From JAJNBD01 sp964471475 (GTDB lineage: Bacteria; Pseudomonadota; Gammaproteobacteria; CAISUE01), in assembly GCA_964471475.1 (NCBI GenBank), contig CAYYFQ010000005.1, positions 1-64,000 of the forward strand: a stretch of 64,000 nucleotides of DNA, given 5' to 3'. Shown here piece after piece: positions 23,605 through 33,148 of this stretch. The position numbers were made by a program, and so were the translations under genes. The notes beneath the pieces were generated by a model. The model searched no databases. It had not been told where the DNA came from and worked only from the letters and a program-made list of their open reading frames with translations. How positions within the stretch are numbered: position 1 is the first letter of the stretch; each line of letters opens with the position of its first letter.

Positions 23605-24838
23605 TTTTCATAGTAAAACAAAATTATATTTATTAGCTTTACTGGCAATGATTGGATCGATTGGTGTTGCATTACCTTACCCTATTTTTGCGCCTATGTT
23701 GTTGCATGCCAATAGCACACATACTTTTTTAGCATTACAAAGCCATCATGCTACCCCTTCTGTTATTTTAGGCGCACTATTAGCTGTTTATCCATTGGGG
23801 TTGTTTTTGGGTTCACCTATTCTTGGAAACCTTTCTGATCATTATGGTCGAAAAAAATTAATTATCTGTAGCTTACTGTGTGCAAGCGTAGGATATGCTT
23901 TGTCTGTTTACGCCTTGTGGATGCATAGCTTAATACTTTTGTTATTTAGCCGCTTTTTTACTGGTTTTGTCGAAGGGAATGTTAGTGTTTTTCGTTCGGC
24001 AGCAGCCGATATTCCAGAACTAAATAAATATCAAGCTTTTGGTTTTGTTAGCACGGGCATTACCTTAGGCTACACTATTGGACCTTTGCTAGGAGGAGTA
24101 TTATCTAATCCTCATATTTGTTCTTGGTTTAATTATTACCTTCCTTTTGCTTTAGGGGCATTTATCACCATGCTGGGTGCTGTCATTGCATGGATCATTC
24201 TTGATGAGACAGCAAAAAACAAACCCAAAGAGCACTCTCTTTATTTTCAAATCAAACAACATATTAATATTATTCGCCAATTACGTTATTTATGCCAAAA
24301 TCCTAGACTACAATTATTATTTACAGCAAGTTTTTGTTTTTGGTTTGGTGTCGACAGCTATTATGAATTCTATCCCGTTTTTTTAGTGAAGGCATGGGCA
24401 ATGAATACCACGGGGATTGCTTTGCTAACCGCTGTTATGAGCTTAGGCATCGCATTAGGCGCGAGTTGGTGCAGTCGCTTATTATCGGATTTATTTTCTT
24501 CGCGTACTATTTTTTTAACTCACATTATGCTGTATATCATGATGTTGATATTAACATTGACTGTATCAAAATTATTTATGTTATATCTCGTGTTTACATT
24601 AACCGGTATTTTTATTGCAGTAGTATCGAATCTTTTTAATGTTAAAATTTCAGATGTAGCAGATATAGAACATCGAGGCGTTGCTTTAGGCATGGCAACG
24701 GGATTGCGTATGCTTGGCGATGCAACCCTTTCATTTGTCGGTGGGTTTTTAATTATTATTTCACCTGCTGTTCCATTACTATGCGCTATTGGTGTTGCAA
24801 GTGTTGCAATATACCTTGTCACAAAAGGGAAAATATAA
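23588..24838 (+). CDS. MFS transporter
   Basis: The 416-residue protein has 12 predicted membrane helices. Motif A is present between helices 2 and 3 (GNLSDHYGRKKLI), and the GYTIGPLLGG antiporter-like motif is seen in helix 5, as in drug/H+ antiporters of the tetracycline-efflux type. It acts in the inner membrane. The substrate cannot be predicted; export of a drug or metabolite is a family-level inference. It seems to be a single gene with the small exported peptide frame just upstream. Confidence 0.88.
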   Translation: MTIHFNFHSKTKLYLLALLAMIGSIGVALPYPIFAPMLLHANSTHTFLALQSHHATPSVILGALLAVYPLGLFLGSPILGNLSDHYGRKKLIICSLLCASVGYALSVYALWMHSLILLLFSRFFTGFVEGNVSVFRSAAADIPELNKYQAFGFVSTGITLGYTIGPLLGGVLSNPHICSWFNYYLPFALGAFITMLGAVIAWIILDETAKNKPKEHSLYFQIKQHINIIRQLRYLCQNPRLQLLFTASFCFWFGVDSYYEFYPVFLVKAWAMNTTGIALLTAVMSLGIALGASWCSRLLSDLFSSRTIFLTHIMLYIMMLILTLTVSKLFMLYLVFTLTGIFIAVVSNLFNVKISDVADIEHRGVALGMATGLRMLGDATLSFVGGFLIIISPAVPLLCAIGVASVAIYLVTKGKI

Positions 24839-24931
24839 AGAGAATTTTGTTGGACGCGAGGAGTTTTGATTTGGTAGAAACTGCCAAGCTTTACTAAGAT
24901 ATATCAGGTGTAGTTTGCTCTTCAAACTGTT

Positions 24932-25108
24932 TTAATGAATGCCATCTGCCACTGCTAGCATGTGCTCTCTAGAGGTTCCGCAGCACCCGGAAAGAATCTT
25001 AAAGCCGAAGCGTTTCTTTAAAAGAAACATATCGTCTGCAAATTGGTGTGGGGAATCCGTGGTTGCTTCTTTCATTGTTGTTTGCAATCCAATAGTAACA
25101 TAGAGAAA
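24932..25108 (-). pseudogene. Homocysteine S-methyltransferase, C-terminal remnant
   Basis: A minus-strand frame reads VTIGLQTTMKEAT...QFADDMFLLKKRFGFKILSGCCGT...H...VADGIH and stops. The CCGT motif provides two zinc-binding Cys in homocysteine/betaine methyltransferases. An in-frame TGA lies just upstream and the N-terminal three quarters are missing. It fills the gap between the MFS gene and the isochorismatase-like gene. Confidence 0.65.
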
Positions 25109-25151
25109 TCACTTAACATTTTAAAAAACGAAAAACCGAAGCCTGACTCCA

Positions 25152-25718
25152 TCATGTTAGATCAGATGTGGTCATAATTCTAGCAATACGCGATAACTGC
25201 TTCATGGTGATTTGATGCTCTTCTTGCGTGGCTGCCGCGCATGCATCTTCAAGAATAACGATTTGATAATCGCGATCATGCCCATCTCGGGCAGCTGCTT
25301 GAATAGCCCAGGTGCTGCTTACTCCACAAATGACGAGGCGAGTAATGTGATGTGTGCGTAAAACAAGATCAAGGGGGGTACCGTAAAAGGGGCTTATACG
25401 GTGCTTTATAATTACTGGATCATCAGGAGTGATAGTTAATGCTGGGTGAAAGGCAGTCCCTTTTTGGTTGATATCTAAGGCTTGGATTTGGTGCGCTTTG
25501 CCAAAAACAGGAGAGTCTTTAGGTTGCTCAGCATAATGAGAAGAAAAAGCAACTTTAACAGGAAGTATAAGCCAATGATGTTGCCTGGCAAACTCAATGG
25601 CGGTATTGGCATGCTGAATGACGTTTCGTTCTGCCACTTGTGCGGCGCAGGTGGGTATTTTTCCATCAGCTGAGACGATATCGTTAATCAAGTCAATGAC
25701 AAGGAGGGCGGTTTTCAT
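25152..25718 (-). CDS. Isochorismatase-family hydrolase lacking the nucleophile Cys
   Basis: The 188-residue protein has the isochorismatase-like fold signature: LLVIDLINDIV (D9), the Lys at residue 105 (IIKHRISPFYGT) and ICGVSSTWAIQAAARDG. In cysteine hydrolases of this superfamily the residue equivalent to Ala138 is the nucleophilic Cys. Here it is Ala, a feature seen in true isochorismatase-type members that do not use a covalent thiol. The reaction is therefore unlikely to be nicotinamidase-like. It starts 12 bp after dapE ends and is probably co-transcribed with it. Confidence 0.82.
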   Translation of the reverse strand: MKTALLVIDLINDIVSADGKIPTCAAQVAERNVIQHANTAIEFARQHHWLILPVKVAFSSHYAEQPKDSPVFGKAHQIQALDINQKGTAFHPALTITPDDPVIIKHRISPFYGTPLDLVLRTHHITRLVICGVSSTWAIQAAARDGHDRDYQIVILEDACAAATQEEHQITMKQLSRIARIMTTSDLT

Positions 25719-25729
25719 AGGCGTGTCTC

Positions 25730-26878
25730 TTATTTTATATTTTGAAATCTAAAATGTTCTAAAAACTTCTCTAGTGTTAAAAAGTAAATATCCATTAAAC
25801 GGGGGAGATCGCTTATTTTCACATGTTCATCAATTTGGTGGATACTCTCATTGATGACCCCGAATTCGATGACTTCTGCTCCAGTAGGTGCAATAAAACG
25901 GCCATCTGAAGTGCCACCAGTGGTGGAGACGCCCGGAAAGAGCCCAGTGACCGCATGAATGGCGTCAGTAACGTATTTTAGCAACAAACCTTTTTTAGTC
26001 AAAAAAGAGTTTCCGCCTAAGTGCCAATCAATAGTGAAATGTAGTTGATGTTTAATTAAGATCGCTTCAAATTGGGTTTTTAATGCTTCTGCGTTGGTTT
26101 CGGGTGAAAAACGAAAGTTAAAAAGTGCATTAAGTTCGCCTGGAATGACATTGTTCGCACCTGTACCTGCCTCGATATTAGAAAATTGTAAGCTAGTGGG
26201 TGCAAAATATTCATTGCCATGGCACCAGTTGATTTGTAGCAATTCTGTTAAGGCGTTACTGAAGCGATGAATAGGATTGTCTGCAAGCGTTGGATAAGCA
26301 ATATGGCCTTGTTTACCAAAGATTTTCAAATGACCCGATAAAGTGCCTCGACGTCCTACTTTGACGGTATCTCCCAGTGCTATTTTGGAGCTTGCTTCAC
26401 CTACTAAAGCGTAGTCAATTTGGATATCTCGAGCTTTTAACACTTCTACCACGTGTTTGACTCCATGAGTGGCTTTACCTTCTTCATCACTTGTGAGGAG
26501 TAATCCAATACGAAAAGGGGCTTCAGGATATAAATGATCAAATTTAGCCAGTGCTGTGACCATGGCAGCAACCGCAGATTTCATATCGGCGGCTCCTCGT
26601 CCGTAAAGAAAACCATTTTTTTCCGTGGGAGTAAAAGGAGGGGAGGCCCAGGCAGATTCAGGTCCTGGGGGCACAACATCAACGTGGCCTACAAAAACGA
26701 ATAATGGGCCTTCCGTGCCACGATAGGCCCACAAATTTTCTACATCGCCGCTGTTTAGAAATTCTACTTCAAAATTTTTTGGGAGTGCTTGGCAAATGAT
26801 ATCAAAACATGCCAAGGCGTGAGGCGTAACTGAAGCCTCAGCGATTAAGTTTTTTATCAGTTGAGTAAGGGTAGTCAT
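25730..26878 (-). CDS. dapE: Succinyl-diaminopimelate desuccinylase
   Basis: DapE releases succinate from N-succinyl-LL-diaminopimelate in the lysine/peptidoglycan pathway. The M20 metallopeptidase motifs FVGHVDVVPPG (His and Asp ligands), GRGAADMKSAVAAM (Asp) and TSDEEGKATHG (Glu general base) are visible, and the size, 382 residues, is normal. It lies 8 bp after the HMG-CoA lyase gene and 11 bp ahead of the isochorismatase-like gene on the same strand. Confidence 0.94.
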   Translation of the reverse strand: MTTLTQLIKNLIAEASVTPHALACFDIICQALPKNFEVEFLNSGDVENLWAYRGTEGPLFVFVGHVDVVPPGPESAWASPPFTPTEKNGFLYGRGAADMKSAVAAMVTALAKFDHLYPEAPFRIGLLLTSDEEGKATHGVKHVVEVLKARDIQIDYALVGEASSKIALGDTVKVGRRGTLSGHLKIFGKQGHIAYPTLADNPIHRFSNALTELLQINWCHGNEYFAPTSLQFSNIEAGTGANNVIPGELNALFNFRFSPETNAEALKTQFEAILIKHQLHFTIDWHLGGNSFLTKKGLLLKYVTDAIHAVTGLFPGVSTTGGTSDGRFIAPTGAEVIEFGVINESIHQIDEHVKISDLPRLMDIYFLTLEKFLEHFRFQNIK

Positions 26879-26886
26879 AAATATTT

Positions 26887-27738
26887 TTAATGTAAATAAG
26901 GAAGAATAAAATTTTTCGCTCGTTGAAGCGCGGCCACATCAATGCCAGTGGAAACATTTTTTTGACGAAAAAAATCGACAACTTTTTCTGTGGCTACATT
27001 GCCTTTGGCTCCTGGTGCATAAGGACAGCCACCAATGCCATTTAATGAAGTATCAAATGTATGTATATCAAATTCATCAAAAGCAATGGCGATATTGACA
27101 AGTGCATTTCCACTGGTATCATGGAAATGACCTGCTAGTTTTTTGGCTGCTATTTTTGAAGTTAATAATTGCAATAAAGTTCGTATTTCTTCTGGTGTTG
27201 CTTTGCCTGTGGTGTCACCGAGCGATACTTCATAGCAACCAAAATCTATTAGTTGCTCACTGACTTCTAAGACTTTCCTAAGATCAACTTTGCCTTCATA
27301 CGGACAATTAATAATGCAAGAAACATAACCGCGCACCTTTAAGTGATGTTGGTGTGCAAGTTTAATCACTTCATTAATTTTCTTTATGCTTTCTGAAATA
27401 GAAGCATTGGTGTTTTTTTGTGAAAAGCTTTCTGAAGCAGCTGCAAATACAGCGATTTCTTGAACGCCGCATGCAAGGGCTTTTTCCAAACCTTTGGTGT
27501 TGGGAACCAGTGCGGAATAGTGTACGCCACGTACTTTATTGATTTTTTGATATACCACTTCATGATCTGCCATTTGAGGTACCCACTTAGGTGACACAAA
27601 GCTAGTGACTTCAATACCTTGAAAGCCACAAAGTGAAAGTAAATTGATCCATTCAATTTTAATTTCTGAAGGCACTAAAATGGATTGATTTTGTAAGCCA
27701 TCACGAGGGCCTACCTCAACGATATAAACCTTATTCAT
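26887..27738 (-). CDS. mvaB: Hydroxymethylglutaryl-CoA lyase
   Basis: The enzyme cleaves HMG-CoA to acetyl-CoA and acetoacetate at the end of leucine breakdown. The 283-residue TIM-barrel protein shows EVGPRDGLQNQ, the HFHDT metal-binding motif and the signature GIGGCPYAPGAKGNVATE with the catalytic Cys. None of the other leucine-catabolic genes (liu/methylcrotonyl-CoA carboxylase) are in this window, so its pathway partners must lie elsewhere. It precedes dapE closely. Confidence 0.92.
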   Translation of the reverse strand: MNKVYIVEVGPRDGLQNQSILVPSEIKIEWINLLSLCGFQGIEVTSFVSPKWVPQMADHEVVYQKINKVRGVHYSALVPNTKGLEKALACGVQEIAVFAAASESFSQKNTNASISESIKKINEVIKLAHQHHLKVRGYVSCIINCPYEGKVDLRKVLEVSEQLIDFGCYEVSLGDTTGKATPEEIRTLLQLLTSKIAAKKLAGHFHDTSGNALVNIAIAFDEFDIHTFDTSLNGIGGCPYAPGAKGNVATEKVVDFFRQKNVSTGIDVAALQRAKNFILPYLH

Positions 27739-27789
27739 AGAAGTTACGTTTTGTAGAGACTGTATATCATAACATTAGTTTACGCCCCC

Positions 27790-28515
27790 CTATAGCTTTT
27801 TATTTATCGCAGTCAAAATTCCTCGTAATATATTTACTTCAGATTTTAATAACTGGGTGCGATTAAATAATGCGCGCAGCTTTGGCATCAGACGTCTTGG
27901 GTTTTTAGGGTCATAGAAGTCTAAGTCAGTTAAGGTTTTGCCAAAGTGTTCAAAAAATTTTTCTACTTCATGCTGAGAAGCCAAACTTTCTTCCGAAGAG
28001 AAGAGAGCGGAAGGTATATTCATAAAAGCACTGTGCAACTCATAAGCTAACACTTGTACTGCTGCTCCTAAATTTAACGAGCTAAAATCAGGATTACATG
28101 GAATTTGCACATAGTGATGACATAAGGCCAATTCATCATTGGTTAAGCCCGCATGCTCACGGCCAAAGACAAAAGCAGTAAGATGTTGTTGTCGCACATT
28201 GGTCAACGCTAGAGCAGCAGCATCTTTAGGTGTGAGCAAAGAAGTGGAGGGGACTTTCGTACGAGCACTTGTGCCAATGACTAAATGACAATCGGCTAAA
28301 GCTTCTGTTAAAGTTTCGTAATATTGAGCATTGTCTAGCACATCATTTGCCCCAGAGGCGCGTGCATATGCTTCTTTATTGAGGGCGCGTTTTGGTTTGA
28401 CTAAGCGTAACTGATGGAGCTCCATATTTTTCATTGCGCGTGCGACTGCACCAATGTTTCCGGGGTGAGAAGGATTGGTTAAAATAATGATCAAATGATG
28501 AGTAAGATTGGGCAT
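27790..28515 (-). CDS. trmJ: tRNA (cytidine/uridine-2'-O)-methyltransferase
   Basis: TrmJ methylates the ribose of residue 32 in the tRNA anticodon loop. The SPOUT (trefoil knot) pattern is present: ILTNPSHPGNIGAVARAMKNM at the N-terminus, FGREHAGLTNDEL in the middle and IPCNPDFSSLNLGAAVQVLAYEL near residue 135-157. The C-terminal extension (~75 residues) is typical of TrmJ. It is divergent from the YiiX-like gene, with 45 bp between starts. Confidence 0.92.
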   Translation of the reverse strand: MPNLTHHLIIILTNPSHPGNIGAVARAMKNMELHQLRLVKPKRALNKEAYARASGANDVLDNAQYYETLTEALADCHLVIGTSARTKVPSTSLLTPKDAAALALTNVRQQHLTAFVFGREHAGLTNDELALCHHYVQIPCNPDFSSLNLGAAVQVLAYELHSAFMNIPSALFSSEESLASQHEVEKFFEHFGKTLTDLDFYDPKNPRRLMPKLRALFNRTQLLKSEVNILRGILTAINKKL

Positions 28516-28560
28516 AAAAAATTATGATATTATGACGCATTAATTGCGTAAAAGGGAATT

Positions 28561-29424
28561 ATGTTAAACCCAGTTAAAATTGTCCAGCAACAAATATCAA
28601 AAATCATTACCAAGTGGTTAACTTCTGATATTGAGCCTCGTCCTCAAGATCCTTTAAGTAGCTTTAATGAAATGGCTTATCATTTGCGCTTAGGTGATGT
28701 GATCTTGGTGGATGGACGAACACGTGTAAGCCAAGTGATTAAAATTATCACGCAAAGCCGTTGGTCACATTCTGCGCTTTATATTGGACGTCTCCGTGAT
28801 TTATCTGATGAATTAAAAGCAAAAATTGTTCAATATTATAAAGGGGATGACAATACTCAATTAATTGTTGAAAGCCAAATGGGTTTTGGAGTAATTGTTT
28901 CGCCTTTAGAAGAATATCGCAGCGAAGAGCTCCGCCTCTGTAGACCAAGTGGTATTAGTAAAAAAGATGCCGAAGTCGTTGTCACCTATGCGATCATGCA
29001 TTTAGGGTTAAAATATGATGTACGGCAAATTTTAGATTTAGCACGTTTCATGTTTCCTTGGCAATATATGCCGCGGCAGTGGCGCACAACTTTATTTGAA
29101 CATAATGCTGGCGACCCAACACGCGCCAGTTGTTCTCGTTTAATTGCAGATGCCTTTAATTATGTGCATTACCCGCTATTACCTGAAATTATCATTGATA
29201 ATGAAAACAATATGGAAATTGTTCCTCGTAATACCCGTTTGGCAACCCCGAGCGATTTTGATAATTCTCCATTTTTTGATATTTTAAAATTTCCACGTTT
29301 TGATTTAACTGATCAAAATTTATATCAAAAACTCAAATGGCGAACAGATATGATTAGTAATGATCGAGTAGGGTTAACAGAAAATATCTTGTTTGCGCAG
29401 CCTGATAGCGAAGACGACGATTAA
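28561..29424 (+). CDS. YiiX/YebB-like permuted papain-fold (NlpC/P60-type) protein
   Basis: The 287-residue protein has a catalytic His in SRWSHSALYIG (about residue 70) ahead of the catalytic Cys in RASCSRLIADAF, the order of the permuted NlpC/P60 (YaeF/YiiX) enzymes. These are hydrolases or acyltransferases acting on amides or lipids. There is no clear signal peptide. The C-terminal ~60 residues are unassigned and end in a DSEDDD acidic tail. The family also includes secreted effectors in pathogens; whether this one is exported by Dot/Icm cannot be told. Confidence 0.78.
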   Translation: MLNPVKIVQQQISKIITKWLTSDIEPRPQDPLSSFNEMAYHLRLGDVILVDGRTRVSQVIKIITQSRWSHSALYIGRLRDLSDELKAKIVQYYKGDDNTQLIVESQMGFGVIVSPLEEYRSEELRLCRPSGISKKDAEVVVTYAIMHLGLKYDVRQILDLARFMFPWQYMPRQWRTTLFEHNAGDPTRASCSRLIADAFNYVHYPLLPEIIIDNENNMEIVPRNTRLATPSDFDNSPFFDILKFPRFDLTDQNLYQKLKWRTDMISNDRVGLTENILFAQPDSEDDD

Positions 29425-29428
29425 AGTA

Positions 29429-29548
29429 AGCCTTTAAGATTTAGTTTCAGACAAGGCGCAAGTGAATGAGTCGAGGGAGTGTACATAGACGTACATGACC
29501 GAAGGCGAATGAACTTGCAACACCGTATGAAGCTAAATGTTAAAGGCT
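29429..29548. repeat. ~126-bp hairpin repeat family, copy A
   Basis: Outer arms AGCCTTTAA...TTAAAGGCT enclose an imperfect long palindrome with central GTGTACATAGACGTACATG. Copies B (40502-40627) and C (53747-53872) are nearly identical over the whole length. It lies between the convergent YiiX-like and fnr genes, where it could terminate both transcripts. Confidence 0.85.
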
Positions 29549-29669
29549 ATAAGCCTTTAAGGTCTTGCGGAGAACGTAATGGCATAGGAATAATATTTTT
29601 ATTAAGTAGATAGGTATTGTTTTACATCATGGAGACTTAAATGAATAGTAGGCATGTACGTTAATGTTG

Positions 29670-30362
29670 CTAGCGCACCAGCTTTTCCAATTGGCTGATA
29701 TCTAAATGGTTAATTGATTTATTTTTTGGCGAGTGGAGTATCCCTTCCTGGTTAAATTTACGCATGACACGAGAAACTGTTTCAGGTGTTAATTCTAAGT
29801 AAGAAGCAATATCCTGTTGATTAAGTAACAATGAAAAATTTTCACCATCTTGGTTTTGATAGCTAAGGCGTCGTGAGTAATCTAGCAAAAACCCCGCGAC
29901 TTTTTGTTCAGCATTGCAATGAAAGTGGCGAATGGATTGACGAATTTTATAGCTAAAGAGCTTAAATAAATTTTTTTGAATCGCACAATCACGACTTGCT
30001 AAACTCAGTAATGCCGAAAAAGGAAGGCGACAGACTTCACTATCAAGGAGAGCTTCACAATTTTTTTCGTATTGATCGTTGCAAACAGCATCAAGACCAA
30101 CAATTTCACCCGGTAAATAGAAAGCGACAACTCGCTCTTCACCTTCTTCATTGGCTAAGACTGTTTTTAATCCCCCACTTTTGATTGCATAAAGGCCACG
30201 AAACTTTTCTCGTTGATGAAAGAGAATTTCTCCTTTTTTTAATAATACACTTTCTTCAACAATATCTTTCAATAAGTGTTGATTGGTGTCTGAGTGGATG
30301 GGGAAGCATTCATGATCTAATATACAGCGTTCACAAGGTTTAGGTTGGCGTTGAGTCTTCAT
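29670..30362 (-). CDS. fnr: FNR-type oxygen-sensing transcription regulator
   Basis: The 230-residue Crp/Fnr protein has the FNR iron-sulfur cysteines C10-x2-C13-x5-C19 and a fourth at C111 (SEVCRLPF), which bind the oxygen-labile [4Fe-4S] cluster. A cyclic-nucleotide-like fold covers ~30-150. The C-terminal helix-turn-helix contains TPETVSRVMRKF, whose E-x-x-S-R matches the FNR recognition helix for TTGAT-N4-ATCAA sites. Its start overlaps the end of gyrA by 23 bp. It implies a switch to low-oxygen metabolism. Confidence 0.9.
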   Translation of the reverse strand: MKTQRQPKPCERCILDHECFPIHSDTNQHLLKDIVEESVLLKKGEILFHQREKFRGLYAIKSGGLKTVLANEEGEERVVAFYLPGEIVGLDAVCNDQYEKNCEALLDSEVCRLPFSALLSLASRDCAIQKNLFKLFSYKIRQSIRHFHCNAEQKVAGFLLDYSRRLSYQNQDGENFSLLLNQQDIASYLELTPETVSRVMRKFNQEGILHSPKNKSINHLDISQLEKLVR

Positions 30363-32916
30363 GGGAGGCTCCTTCTGGTTCGGCTTCAGCTACTTTTTCA
30401 ATACTGACTAATTTTTCACCTTCAGCAAGATGAATGAGTCTTACCCCTTGGGTATTGCGTCCTACACAAGAAATTTCACTGACTCGTGTACGTACCATCG
30501 TACCTCCATCGCTGATTAAAAATACTTCATCGGTAAGAAGTACTTGGGTGGCGCTCACTACTTTGCCATTGCGTTCACTGATTTGAATAGAAATGACGCC
30601 TTGACCGCCACGTCCGGTGATACGATAGTCTTCAAGTTCCGTACGTTTACCATAACCATTTTCAGTAGCAGTTAAAATGGCACCCCCTGAGCTATCCACC
30701 ACCACTAAGGAAATTACGTGTTGATCATTTTGCAACAGGATGCCACGGACACCATGAGCGGTGCGGCCCATTTGTCTAACTTTAGTTTCAGGGAAGCGAA
30801 TCACCTTACCCGCATCTGAAAATAACATCACGTCTTTTTGTCCATCAGTTAAATCCACACCGATGAGAACTTCATTTTCTGCTAGATCAATTGCGATAAT
30901 ACCGTTGCTGCGTGGGCGCGAGAATTCAGTTAATGCCACTTTTTTGACTGTACCTTGCGACGTGGCCATGAAAACAAAATGAGATTCGTCAAAAGTTTTA
31001 ATGGGTAATACAGCGGTAATTTTTTCTTGTTCATTTAAGTTTAATAAGTTGACGATCGGGCGTCCCCGCGATGTACGGCTTGCATCGGGTAATTGATAAA
31101 CTTTTAACCAATAAACTTTTCCGATGGTTGAAAAACATAAGAGCATATCGTGAGTGTTAGCTACCCATAAGCCTTCGATAAAATCTTCTTCTTTAGTAGC
31201 TGCCGCAGTTTTACCCTTACCACCACGGCGTTGGGCTTGATAAGCGGCCACCGGTTGGGTTTTGATGTAACCTTCATGTGATAAAGTAATGACGCGGTCT
31301 TCTGGAGTGATAAGATCTTCAATTGACAAATCTTCTTCAGATTCAATAATTTTAGTTTTGCGAGAGTCCCCAAATTCATCCCTAATTTGCATCAGTTCAT
31401 CGCGAATGACTTGCATTAAGCGCATAGGGTCGCTTAAGATCGATAATAATTCAGTAATGGAGAGTAACAGTTGTTGATATTCTTCCACAATTTTTTCTTG
31501 CTCTAAGCCGGTTAAACGTTGTAAACGCATATCCAGAATGGCCTGTGCTTGAGCGGGAGACAAGAAATATTCTTGAGTTTTAAGGCCATACTGGGGTTCC
31601 AGGTCGACAGGCCTTGAGGCAGTCGGGTCGTGAGCGGTTTTATCAAGCAATTGCTGGACGATACCAATATTCCAAGAGCGAGCAAGTAATTTTGATTTAG
31701 CGTCATTGGCAGTGGGGGAGGATTTGATCACTGTGATCATTTCATCAATATTGGCTAAAGCAATTGCTAAACCTTCGAGGATGTGAGCACGTTCACGCGC
31801 TTTACGTAATTCAAAGATACTACGGCGCGTAACTACTTCACGACGATGGCGCAAGAAAGCATCGAGCAACTGACGTAAATTTAATGTTTGAGGTTGCCCA
31901 TTTAATAAGGCTACTATATTAATGCCATAGACCACTTCCAACTGTGTCATCGAAAATAATTTATTGGTGAGCACTTCCGCATTTTCCCCACGCCGTAATT
32001 CAATGACAATGCGCATGCCTTCGCGATCTGATTCGTCGCGCAGAGAAGTGATACCTTCAATTTGTTTTTCTTTAACAAGTTCCGCGATTCTTTCAATTAA
32101 GCGTGCTTTGTTGACCTGATAAGGAAGTTCAGTCACGATAATGCTGGGTTTTCCATTGCTTTCATCTTCTTCTACATGCGTTTTGGCGCGAATACGAATA
32201 CGCCCTCGACCTGTGCGATAAGCCTCAATGATTCCTGCTTTCCCATTGATGATACCCGCGGTTGGAAAATCAGGTCCCGGAATATGCATCAATATTTCTT
32301 CGAAATTTAAATTCGGGTTGTCGATCAGTGCTAAACAGGCGTTAATAACCTCAGTTAAATTGTGAGGTGGAATGTTAGTAGCCATTCCAACGGCAATTCC
32401 AGCTGAGCCGTTAATGAGAAGATTAGGAATCCGGGTGGGAAGTACAATAGGTTCTTGTTCATTGCCATCGTAGTTAGGGACAAAATCGACCGTTTCTTTC
32501 TCAAGATCAGCCAAGAGGGCATGCGTAATTTTGGCCATACGCGCTTCAGTATATCGCATGGCAGCAGCTGAGTCACCATCAATAGAACCAAAGTTTCCTT
32601 GGCCATCGACGAGCACATAGCGCAGTGAAAAAGTTTGAGCCATTCGGACTAAACTTTCATAGATGGCGCTATCACCATGTGGATGGTATTTAGCAATCAC
32701 GTCACCGACGATACGGGCGGATTTTTTATAGGCTTTGTTGTAATCATTGCCAAGCTCATGCATGGCATAAAGAATTCTTCGGTGAACGGGTTTTAAACCA
32801 TCCCGAGCATCCGGTAACGCACGGCCTACCAATACACTCATGGCATAATCAAGATAGGATTGTTTTAGTTCAGTTTCAATAGAAATAGGCGCAATTTCGC
32901 GTGCAAATGAGCTCAT
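30340..32916 (-). CDS. gyrA: DNA gyrase subunit A
   Basis: GyrA carries the catalytic Tyr (AAMRYTEARM, about residue 122) that breaks and rejoins DNA. The N-terminus matches the family from MSSFAREIAPI, so I chose ATG at 32916 and not the in-frame start at 32952. The quinolone-resistance region reads HPHGDSAIYESLVRMAQ: Ser is retained at the position of E. coli Ser83, while the position of Asp87 is Glu, probably the natural state. The C-terminal beta-pinwheel repeats (~540-840) include QRRGGKGK (GyrA box). It ends overlapping fnr. Confidence 0.97.
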   Translation of the reverse strand: MSSFAREIAPISIETELKQSYLDYAMSVLVGRALPDARDGLKPVHRRILYAMHELGNDYNKAYKKSARIVGDVIAKYHPHGDSAIYESLVRMAQTFSLRYVLVDGQGNFGSIDGDSAAAMRYTEARMAKITHALLADLEKETVDFVPNYDGNEQEPIVLPTRIPNLLINGSAGIAVGMATNIPPHNLTEVINACLALIDNPNLNFEEILMHIPGPDFPTAGIINGKAGIIEAYRTGRGRIRIRAKTHVEEDESNGKPSIIVTELPYQVNKARLIERIAELVKEKQIEGITSLRDESDREGMRIVIELRRGENAEVLTNKLFSMTQLEVVYGINIVALLNGQPQTLNLRQLLDAFLRHRREVVTRRSIFELRKARERAHILEGLAIALANIDEMITVIKSSPTANDAKSKLLARSWNIGIVQQLLDKTAHDPTASRPVDLEPQYGLKTQEYFLSPAQAQAILDMRLQRLTGLEQEKIVEEYQQLLLSITELLSILSDPMRLMQVIRDELMQIRDEFGDSRKTKIIESEEDLSIEDLITPEDRVITLSHEGYIKTQPVAAYQAQRRGGKGKTAAATKEEDFIEGLWVANTHDMLLCFSTIGKVYWLKVYQLPDASRTSRGRPIVNLLNLNEQEKITAVLPIKTFDESHFVFMATSQGTVKKVALTEFSRPRSNGIIAIDLAENEVLIGVDLTDGQKDVMLFSDAGKVIRFPETKVRQMGRTAHGVRGILLQNDQHVISLVVVDSSGGAILTATENGYGKRTELEDYRITGRGGQGVISIQISERNGKVVSATQVLLTDEVFLISDGGTMVRTRVSEISCVGRNTQGVRLIHLAEGEKLVSIEKVAEAEPEGASHEDSTPT

Positions 32917-33148
32917 GTACTCAAGTCCTAGAGGTGATAATTTTAGCTTCACATTATATACCCATTACACCTGAAGATGCGAGCTTTCAGTATGATGCCG
33001 AAGCGCTCTCTCATTTCTTTATTGTGGGACTATTGTTTTCGGACAAGCCCGCTTCCTCAATCATTTTTTACGTCCCTGTACATGATGTTTTTTGTTTTAA
33101 GTAATGCACGTGATACAATTCTATAGCCATTATGAGAGCGATTGTTTT

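Noticed and set aside
30340..32916. Quinolone-resistance mutation in gyrA (Glu at the Asp87 position)
   Set aside because: Glu at this position is natural in several bacteria and the Ser83 equivalent is retained, so resistance cannot be inferred.
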